Below the pieces are notes generated by a model. That model did not search any database. It worked only from the letters and a program-made list of their open reading frames with translations, and had not been told where the DNA came from. This document shows positions 56,101 through 64,000 of a stretch of DNA of 64,000 bases, one piece after another. The stretch's first letter is position 1. Every line of letters starts with the position of its first letter. This stretch comes from Macrophomina tecta (lineage: Eukaryota > Ascomycota > Dothideomycetes > Botryosphaeriales > Botryosphaeriaceae), in NCBI GenBank assembly GCA_024180945.1, contig JAKSGN010000041.1, forward strand, positions 2,170,001-2,234,000, given 5' to 3'. A program made the translations under genes and the position numbers.

Positions 56101-56745
56101 GCAGAACGACGCGCTCAAACAACGCCTTGCAGAAGCTATCGGGCGCGGAGAAAGCGAACAGCGAGCCTCGGCAAAGCGGATCACTGAGATGCAGAGCAAG
56201 TTGCGCGTGGCCGAGGAGCATGTCACGGCAGCGCAAAGTCAGACAGACGAGGCGCTCAATCCGCACGAAGACGAGCTGCGCCAATTGCAGGACAGCCAAG
56301 CTGCTCAGCTGAAACGCATGCAGAGCGCCAGGGGTCTGCTTGATCCGACTAAGCTGTCACCAGCTGTCAGCCCCTTGCCTAAACCGCTCAGTCCCATCTT
56401 CGCGCAGAGGAGTCCTCGGCTGGATATCACATCGAGTGGGCTCGGTGTCTCAATCCAAAAGGCGACAAAGACAGAAGAATTGGAGCACAAGGTCCACGAC
56501 CTGGAAAAAGCGTTGTCCGATGCGGACAGAGAGATGGAGGAGGTCGTCAGCCGCATGAATATGGCGCAGATCGAGGTTGCAGAGCTGCAGTCCGAGAAGT
56601 AAGTACCCACATCTGCTCTATATCTAGTACGTACGCTGACAGGCCGCACTACAGGGACGAAGCCATGCGAGAGACGAGGAGACTGCAGGCCGAGATCGCC
56701 GCCCAACGAGAGTTGGTGAAGGAGCTTATGAGCCAGCAGTCGTAG
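53162..56745 (+). CDS. Long coiled-coil protein (hyphal/septal scaffold type, unassigned)
   Basis: Three exons, 53162..53559, 53650..56598 and 56655..56745, give 1145 residues. The first 320 residues are Ser/Pro/Thr-rich with an acidic patch (DYDQITDDEDEGETRRD) and KFTSFFGWKSG. From about residue 330 to the end there is nearly continuous heptad-pattern coiled coil. It contains repeated LQQEL / LRNEN units (for example EKLRYENTRLQQELDSFQME), broken by a Ser-rich linker at about residues 665-715 with SRSNSLARNS and SRSNSVKEKSE, likely phosphorylation sites. The end (REMEEVVSRMNMAQIEVAEL, then QRELVKELMSQQS) is again coiled. It recalls filamentous-fungus proteins annotated M-repeat or Uso1-like, but no specific domain is identified. 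Function is inferred only as a scaffold. Confidence 0.88.
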
Positions 56746-58851
56746 TGAACCTTGCAATATTTTGATATACCCACGAAATAGGGGGGAAGAGGGTGAGGTC
56801 TTTTGCACATTCACGTTGGGGCAGCTGACCTGGCTCCCCTTACTTCATTGCATTGGTTGGCGTTCTTGGTTAAGGTTTGTCCCACAAGCACACAAAAAAA
56901 AACAAAAGGGAATGGAAGGATTGGGTGCATTACAGGTGTTGTTTTCCAGCCAGATTCTTTTTTCTTTTTCACTTTTTTCTTGCCCGAATCAAGGGCAATT
57001 ACACTTTCTAATTCCCCGACTGTTTACTCTTCTCCTCTCCGCCATCTGTGTTTGCACCTTCGAGCTCGAGGTCCCAGCCATTTGTGCGTCTTTATTAGCA
57101 TTCTCTCTGGACGTTCGCAAGTAGATGGCCACTGCTTGTTGTAATAGTCTCTCTGCTTTTCTTTCATTTGATAAGCATATAGACAGGCAGTTTGGCAGGC
57201 TAAACTTGGAGTCGCATTTTAGGAATGGTCAATTTAGAGTGGTGGGAAGGGACTATGGGCAGCATTTGTATCTGCATCCTAGGAAAGGTATTGGCTGGTC
57301 AGGCTGAATGGGGGTCCCTGCTTTGGAAGCGCGTTGTCAGTGTAGTGTTCAGACGAGTTGCGTGGTCTGGCTGCCTATCATGGTTGGATGCCGGTAACCG
57401 CCTTGTCTACGATCAACTCCTCATAGAGCATAAAGTCAATTAATTCTGCGATTCGCTGAATCTAGAAGCGGGCGATTCGATGGCAGAGAGCCCGGCTGGG
57501 CGGGCGGGCGTATGGTGGCTTGCAGGACCCCCTCCTCCAGCCACGGAAGGGTCCGCTTGGCCATTCTTCTCATGCCCGCGCTGACGGGTGATGACATGCT
57601 AGCCATCCAACAGGAACTCGTCCGGCATGCCTGCGTTCCGTATAGGCGGTCGCAAATGCTCTCAATTGGATGGACAGATTTATTGATACGCGCAGTCGGG
57701 TGGTCCCTTGGCTGCTGCAACGCAAAACCGAGGGCCTGGGTTATAGATCACTTCCCGATTAGGAAAAACCGGATAGCGGCCACCTCACACCGGCTGGATT
57801 TTGGGGTGTTCGAAGTTGGGAGCGGTGGCATCCTGCAGCGCTTGAATATCAGCGCCCATTGGCCAGGTGATGTGGGCTCAGCAGATCACGCAGACCGACG
57901 CAGGGCCGGCGAGAGCGAGGGCGAGCTATCTTATTGCGTCGTCGATGTTGCAATATGTATGTACGTGCGCAGAGCGTGCTGGGTCAGCGTGCAGCGTGAA
58001 ACGTCGGCAAAGCCTGGTGAAACAGCAGCCCTCAGATGACGGCCTGACGGCGCAGCAGCCGGGCGGCGATGTCGACACGGGCAGCGGAGGTGAAGGCAGC
58101 TCCATTGCTCGAGCAAGCAGCAGCGGCCGGACTGGCGGCCTTCTTGCTCTGGGTGAGGTGAGCGGCTGCAGGACGGCTCGCACGTGCTGGCAGCAGCAGG
58201 GCCGGTGGGGGGGAGGGGGGGGATTGGGCGCGGAGAAGATGAAACCGGCCAGACAGCAGCTGTTGGCCCCAAGGGGGCGGCGGCGTATCCCGGTATTATC
58301 GATTAGGCGCGAGTCCGCTCCGCCCTCGACTCGACTCGCGGCTCCCCCCATTTGATCAGGACAGACGGCCAGACAGCCTCTGGCTCAATTGCAGTTCCTC
58401 CAGATCGCAGCTGCTCGCCTGCCCGCCCGCCTGACGCTGCGTAGCTTTCGTGCCCGCAAGCCTAAAGCCAACCCCGCCAGCCAGCCAGTCGCGTGCACTT
58501 CGGCCTGTGGCCCGCCGACCGCCTCCCGCCGCCGTCTCTCCCCCGTGCCCGCCGCGCGCGACCCTTGGACCTCCCTCCCAGCTCCCCGTTTGCGCTGCTC
58601 CTCGACACGCCCACACTCGATCCCACCCGACCGCGCATCCTCCAAGCTTCGCTCGCTTGCCACCCGCAGCCGAGGCCGACGCGAACTTCTGCAACCCCAA
58701 CCCTGCGGCGCGATTGCCGCCCTCACGCGTCCTTCTTCACACACGTAGGGGTCCCGAGCCCCCCTCCCCTCGCCACAACCCAAAAGCTTACAACCACCAA
58801 GCTTGTCCAGGATAGCCACCGCAGCTGAAACGCTGCCTCCCTGCCCCAGCC
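56746..58851. other. Intergenic: 3' region of the coiled-coil gene and leader/promoter of the COT-1 kinase
   Basis: About 2.1 kb with no gene seen. The last 800 bp are GC-rich, with Ser/Pro/Arg-type open frames on both strands but no similarity; they are probably the transcribed leader. A G-rich run GGTGGGGGGGAGGGGGGGG lies at about 58203-58221. Confidence 0.5.
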
Positions 58852-61041
58852 ATGCAGAACAACCAGCAGAACCGCCTGCACCTGAACTTTGGCTTCAACA
58901 ATAACAACGACCGGAACTTTGCCGCGGAGCAGGGCCGTGCATATCCCACCACTCCCTCCACCTTCCCCCAGCCCGTCTACCCGAACCAGAATGGCCAGCA
59001 GGAGGTCTGGGGCACCCAGCAAGCAAACAACGCCTACGGAGGTGCCGGCTACTTCATGAACGCTCAAGGAGGCTACTCGCCCCAGTATCAGGGCATGCAG
59101 CCCCCGCAGGCCGCCTACCGCGCCCCCCAGGGCTACAACGACGGCACCAATGGCCTCGTCCACCAGTTCTCCAACCAGAATCTGGGCACTCCGCGCTCCG
59201 GCAGCCCCTACGGTCGCCAGCCGAGTCCCAATGCCCAGCGCCCGCGCACCGCTGGCTCCTCGGGCCAGCAGCAGCAGCAGTACGGCAACTACCTGAGCGC
59301 CCATATGCCCGGCCAGCACCAGCCCTCGCTCAACGACGACGAACCTCCGCAGAAGAACCCCGACAAGTACACCGACAACATCGTCAAGCGCGCCCGTCTG
59401 TCCACCGGTCTCGTCAGTGACTTCTTCCGCCAGAGCGTCCAGCGCGCCCGCGACAGGAACGCCAGGTACGTCTTCGCCCCGCCAGCCCCTTTTCAGCTAA
59501 GGCCAGATCGTTGACTCGTAGGCACATCTTCAGAGCGCTGGAGCTCGAGCAGATCCTCGCAAACCCCAATATCTCGGAAGCGAAGAAGCAGGCGAAGATT
59601 CAGGATGTCCAGCAGGCGGAGATGAGATTCCTGCGCTTCCTGCGGACTCGGGAGAAGCCGGAGAACTTTGTCACGGTCAAGATTATCGGCAAGGGTGCCT
59701 TTGGTGAAGTCAAGCTTGTGCAGAGGAAGAACGACGGCAAGGTCTATGCCTTGAAATCTCTTATCAAGGCTGAGATGGTGAGTAATAGAGAGAATGATGT
59801 CGAGAGACGGTATTTTGACCCCTGTCGCAGTTCAAGAAGGACCAGCTTGCCCACGTCCGCTCTGAGCGTGACATTCTCGCCGAGTCGGACAGCCCGTGGG
59901 TCGTCAAGCTGCACACTACTTTCCAGGACAACACTTTCTTGTACATGTTGATGGAATTCTTGCCTGGTGGTGACTTGATGACCATGCTTATCAAGTACGA
60001 AATCTTCACCGAGGATATCACTCGTTTCTACATGGCTGAGCTTACTCTGGCCATCGAGGCCGTGCACAAGCTTGGATTCATACATCGGTATGTTTAATCT
60101 ATTTTCCTGTCTGCGTGTCCTTGAGGTTGTTGCATACTTACCGCTTTCAGTGATATTAAACCCGACAACATTCTTCTCGACCGCGGCGGACACATTAAGC
60201 TCACCGACTTCGGTCTCTCTACCGGGTTCCATAAAGAACACGAGGCATCCTACTACCAGAAGCTCCTCTCCGGCAACACGTCCAAGTCCTCGAATCGGGA
60301 CAACCGCAACTCAGTCGCCATTGATCAGATCCAGCTCACGGTCAGCAACCGTACACAGATAAACAGCTGGCGCAAGTCTCGTCGTCAATTGGCCTACTCT
60401 ACCGTCGGCACCCCCGACTATATCGCTCCCGAGATCTTTAGCGGAAAGGGCTACGACTTTGGATGTGATTGGTGGTCGGTCGGTACCATCATGTTCGAGT
60501 GTCTTATTGGCTGGCCGCCGTTCTGCGCTGAGGAGCCTCACGACACCTACCGCAAGATTGTTGACTGGCCCCGCAACCTTCACTTCCCGCCCGACCAGCA
60601 GCTCGGTGCCGAGGCTGAGGACTTCATCAGGAGGTGAGTGTCTGATGCTCTTTGTTCAACTTAATTTTTGCCACCTCGGTCCATGAAATCTAGCCCCACT
60701 ATTTTGTTACAGTTTGATATGCTGATCCGATTTGAACCAGTCTCATCTGCAACTCCGAGGACCGTCTGGGCCGCATTGGTGGAGCGCACGAGATCAAGCA
60801 ACACCCCTTCTTCCGGGGCGTGCAGTGGGATGGACTCCGTAAGATCAGGGCGCCGTTCGAGCCGAAGCTGCAATCCAACGTCGACACGCAATACTTCCCG
60901 ATCGATGAGATCGACCAGCACGACAATTCGGCGGCGCTGCGTGCTCAGTCGGCGCACCAGAGCGAGGATCTGGCGGCCGAGATGAGCTTGCCGTTCATTG
61001 GTTACACATACAAGCGTTTCGATGCTTTCCGTGGCACTTAG
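58852..61041 (+). CDS. cot-1: NDR-family Ser/Thr kinase COT-1 / Cbk1 / Orb6
   Basis: Five exons, 58852..59465, 59522..59777, 59831..60087, 60151..60633 and 60741..61041, give 636 residues, close to COT-1. The N-terminal 180 residues are Gln/Asn/Gly/Pro-rich. The Mob-binding N-terminal regulatory region ([20 protein letters not shown] then [11 protein letters not shown]) precedes the kinase domain. That domain carries [41 protein letters not shown], the NDR activation-segment insert ([20 protein letters not shown]) and PDYIAPEIF. The AGC tail ends with the hydrophobic motif [13 protein letters not shown]. The kinase of the RAM/MOR pathway works with Mob2 and controls hyphal tip growth, branching and septation. 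All four splice junctions restore family sequence (for example HR|DIKPDN). Confidence 0.97.
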
Positions 61042-62518
61042 AGAAAGGAGAAAGGAAACAAAAAATGGAAATGCAGGGAAGAAGAGGAAAAGGGAAAAGG
61101 GAAATGCAAGATGGCAAAGCATGGAACTGCATGTATTACGGATTTTTTCTTCTTTTTGTTCTTTCTCCAATACGCACAGGGCCGGGGTTGTGGCGATATT
61201 CTCTCCCTCTTTTTTTTTTTCGTTCCTCTCTCCTTCTCTCCCCTTCTTCTTCCTCTTCTCTAAGAAACTAAACTTTCCTCCTTGATACATTTTGTCCTGG
61301 TCTTTTTTTTTGTCATCCTGGTCATCGTCAAGTAGCAAAGCAAGCAAAGCCGGTCAGGTAGCCAGCTAGCAAAGCATTTTGGGAGGCGGAAAAGAAGATG
61401 CTCAAGATGAAGAGAGCAACAACAAAAATAAGACGGCAGCGTTCGTCTGCTTTCTGGGGCCGAGTTTCGTTTAATTCAGTGTTCACAGGGGGCCAGGCAC
61501 TTTGTTTCCGATTGCGTTACTTCACGGGCTTGATTATGCATTGCACGCACCATTGGCCGTCATTGTCGTCCTTGCTGATACTACTGCTGCTGTCGCTGTC
61601 GTCTTTCATGTTTGGAGGATTTGCAATTTGCATCTGATGCATGTTGGTGTTTCAGAGAGCCTTTTGTTTTATGGGTAGAGACGACTTGTATGTGTGTGCA
61701 TGTGTGTAAGGAGGGTTGATGGGCGCTGCATGATTGAGTGATAATGAATGATAACTGAATTGTGGAATCAGTCGGTCTTATTTAGCGGGGTAAGGGAGGG
61801 GGGGATGATTGGAGGATTGGGCCGTGATGCGTGCGCATATATATATATGTATATTTGAATTTTAATGGATGAGATTTTCCAGCTGCGTGCTCTTTGATGT
61901 GGGATGCAGATCGTCTATATGGGGGAGCGCATTTCTATTGCAGGCCAGGAACACTCACTCGTAAGATGGGGATTTGAAGTATGGCCGCATCTGTTCAGAT
62001 AGAGAGGAAAAAGGCCAAGTTAACAACATCCAGGGTGATTGGGGTATCTAGCGACGGTTCGGGCGAGCACACTGGTATATATCATGCTACATATATCTAT
62101 GGCTTTGTGATTTCACGGGGTCTACGGATTTTCCGCTTCCAAACTCTAGAGATAGTATTATATTTGAGCTTGCAATTAATGGACCATGCCCGAGCTTTGA
62201 ACCCATAACAACGCCCAGAATTGCTCACAATGAATCAAATGCTTTTGGTGAATCCCTCTGAACGGTCGGTACAACCTTGAAAGGACTTGTTGCTGTGCAG
62301 AGCGCTTGGCTGAAGCGTGATGACTGGAATGGCTGAGGTGATTGCCACCCATATACCTGTGCAAAGCCTTGATTCCGACTCGGGCATGCTCTCCTCACTC
62401 GCCATCTTCAAGTTCTCTCCTCCGCTTTCCCTCAAGCGCTGCCTTGGTATCATCATAGTATCGTTCGCAAACGGGTCGCGCCGCCTTTGTGCAAATGCGG
62501 CTCAATGTAAGAGCGAGA
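61042..62518. other. Convergent 3' regions of COT-1 and RPB12
   Basis: About 1.5 kb with no gene seen. Contains pyrimidine-rich tracts (about 61140-61315), a TA dinucleotide run at about 61836-61848, and many T/G-rich sequences typical of long fungal 3' regions. Confidence 0.5.
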
Positions 62519-62817
62519 TTACCGCGCTTCGAACTGGACCATCCTACATTGCGCGCGTCAGCTGGCGCCGCACTGTACGCATCCCATGGATCCAGCCTGT
62601 AACAAAAATCGCCTCACCTGTTGGTCCGCTCCTTGTACAGCACACGGTGACCGCACTCGCGGCACATGATCTGATCACCACGGCGGAGCACTACCTTCGC
62701 GTCGCAGTCGCCGCACAGGTAGGCGACGGGCTTGGTCGTGTCCTCGAAGGCGACGGAGCCTGAGTTCTGGTTGCCGGCGCCGGAGCCGCTGGGCGGGGGT
62801 TGGTAGGCTTGCGACAT
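62519..62817 (-). CDS. RPB12: RNA polymerase I/II/III shared subunit Rpb12 (ABC10-alpha)
   Basis: Exons on the minus strand 62618..62817 and 62519..62543, separated by a 74-bp intron, give 74 residues. The C4 zinc ribbon is complete: YLCGDC (Cys35, Cys38) and IMCRECGHRVLYKERT (Cys52, Cys55). The last exon adds only RMVQFEAR and the stop, the invariant C-terminus of the family, which proves the splice. The first 25 residues are Gly/Ser/Pro/Gln-rich and fungus-specific. Rpb12 is a core subunit of all three nuclear RNA polymerases, bridging Rpb2 and Rpb3. It is divergent from NAR1. Confidence 0.97.
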
Positions 62818-63315
62818 TACTGTAGATTCCGCGGTGGTATTTGGTATGGCAGGGAGAGCGTTTGAGTTTTTGCGCGAGGGTAGAGGTCGGGCGGAAGAAA
62901 GCTGGCAGAAAGTTCGGGGCTCGGTGGTGGTGAAAGAAGAGATGCGGCCGCCGGCGGGCGAAGAGCACGGCGCCTTACCCGGCAGGGCAGGCGGTCAGGC
63001 GGAAAGGCTGCTTAGAAACGAAGACTTATCGATAGGCCGACGTCGGCGTTCGTCCGCCACCGCAATCGCAGGCGCGCGATGACATAGCGTCTTGTGTCTC
63101 GAATTGCTTTCTCCGGTGCGCGGAATTACTGAAGAGCTGCGCTGTGCATAAGTTTCTTTGCGTTTGTCAGCGCCACTTCTCCTCCGACGTCCATTCCATG
63201 TCGCAGCCACTTTCGTTTCTTACAGCTTTTGTGGACTGAGAAAACGCGCGCCCGGCCACTGCTGCTGTTCTTCTCTCTGTCCTTGCCGCTGTCCCACTTC
63301 CGACGGCTGCCCACC
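62818..63315. other. Divergent promoter between RPB12 and NAR1
   Basis: About 500 bp. No TATA box or specific site recognised; the NAR1 ATG sits in a good context (CCACCATGAG). Confidence 0.5.
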
Positions 63316-64000
63316 ATGAGCGCCATCCTCTCCGCCGATGACCTGAACGACTTCATATCTCCCGGCGTCGCCTGCATAAAGCCGATCGAAACCATACCGG
63401 CAAACTCCGAGGATGCTTCTGTGAGCGATCCGCCTATGAATTCTCTCAGAGCAGTGCACTAATTGCTGTGACTGGTAGAATCCATACGAAGTTACGACCG
63501 AGGACAAAGTCGCCGCCTCCAACCCGCCGCCTGCACAAATCTCGCTGACAGATTGCCTCGCCTGCTCCGGTTGCGTGACCTCCGCCGAAGCAGTGCTCGT
63601 CTCTCTGCAGTCGCACACCGAAGTCCTGAACACTCTCGACTCGTATGCGGAGTTGACACCGCCGTGGTTGGCAAAGGAGCACGCGAATGGGACGCACAAC
63701 GGTCTCAGTGGCGGCTTGAATGGCACCAGTGGCGAGGGCAAGATATTCGTCGCTAGCGTCAGTCCCCAGGCGCGCGCAAGCATAGCGGCAACATATGGTA
63801 CCAGCGAGCGTGAGGCAGGTTACATGATCGAGCAGCTGCTGAGCGGGCCGCAAGGTGTACGGAGCGGCGGCCCGCACGGTAGCGGATTTACCTGGATCAT
63901 CGACACCAATACGGTGCGGGAGGCGGCCTTGGTCCTCGCCGCTGACGAGGTGGTATCCGCGCTCTCAAATCCCTCGACTCCGGCGCCCGGTGAAGAAGGG
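63316..64000 (+). CDS. NAR1: Cytosolic Fe-S cluster assembly factor Nar1, N-terminal part (3' truncated by window)
   Basis: Exons 63316..63420 and 63479 to the window end (58-bp intron, GTGAGC...GGTAG) give 209 residues so far. The N-terminus [20 protein letters not shown] is that of Nar1, with Cys20 and the downstream C-X2-C-X2-C (Cys61, Cys64, Cys67 in [12 protein letters not shown]) that bind the N-terminal 4Fe-4S cluster. Then come the hydrogenase-like [35 protein letters not shown], and the start of the next conserved stretch. Nar1 belongs to the CIA machinery that loads Fe-S clusters onto cytosolic and nuclear proteins such as DNA polymerases and helicases. The frame is open exactly to the last base; the second, C-terminal cluster site lies beyond the window. 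Confidence 0.96.

Overview
The window is nuclear DNA of a filamentous ascomycete (Pezizomycotina). Genes carry many short introns of about 45-130 bp with GTAAGT/GTACGT/GTGAGT-type donors and CTAAC/CTGAC branch sites. The protein set is typical of filamentous fungi: an NRC-2/Fpk-type kinase, a COT-1 NDR kinase, a DASH subunit, a LacA-type GH35 enzyme and an ankyrin protein with a fungal N-terminal helix. A dothideomycete is my best guess, but that is inference. I resolved exon structures by eye; exon coordinates are in each entry.

Layout. 0-20 kb is mainly housekeeping: the 3' end of a telobox Myb factor (Tbf1-like), TAF10 (TFIID/SAGA), mitochondrial ribosomal protein uS19m (with a 16-nt microexon), MRE11, a large disordered protein with no recognised family, a gene-free stretch of about 4 kb full of homopolymers, an NRC-2/Fpk-like AGC kinase, and DAD3. 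20-37.5 kb is an accessory-looking island: a 6-exon ankyrin protein, a decayed Baeyer-Villiger-type monooxygenase fused by deletion to the C-terminal half of an alpha/beta-hydrolase, an intact dUTPase/dCTP-deaminase-like gene, a small secreted protein, long non-coding stretches, a triose-phosphate/sugar-nucleotide type transporter and a secreted GH35 beta-galactosidase. 38.8-64 kb returns mostly to conserved genes: TFB4 (TFIIH), an MFS transporter, a monocarboxylate-transporter relic, a class I methyltransferase, a mitochondrial membrane protein, a secreted Cys/Ser/Thr-rich protein, a GT25-type glycosyltransferase (possible GC-AG intron), VPS37 (ESCRT-I), a long coiled-coil protein, COT-1 kinase, the shared RNA polymerase subunit Rpb12, and the 5' part of NAR1 (cytosolic Fe-S assembly), cut by the window end.

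How the genes relate. There is no operon-like logic. Several neighbours are divergent pairs sharing a promoter region: uS19m/MRE11, methyltransferase/mitochondrial protein, VPS37/coiled-coil protein and Rpb12/NAR1. TAF10, TFB4 and RPB12 all belong to the RNA polymerase II machinery. The NRC-2-like and COT-1 kinases are both polarity/hyphal-growth AGC kinases about 42 kb apart. The accessory island is the region most likely to differ between strains. I found no CRISPR array, no tRNA or rRNA gene and no intact transposon, and I did not find a clearly new multi-gene system. The most unusual items are the microexon, the possible GC-AG intron, the decayed oxygenase-hydrolase pair, the orphan dUTPase-like gene and the unclassified disordered protein.
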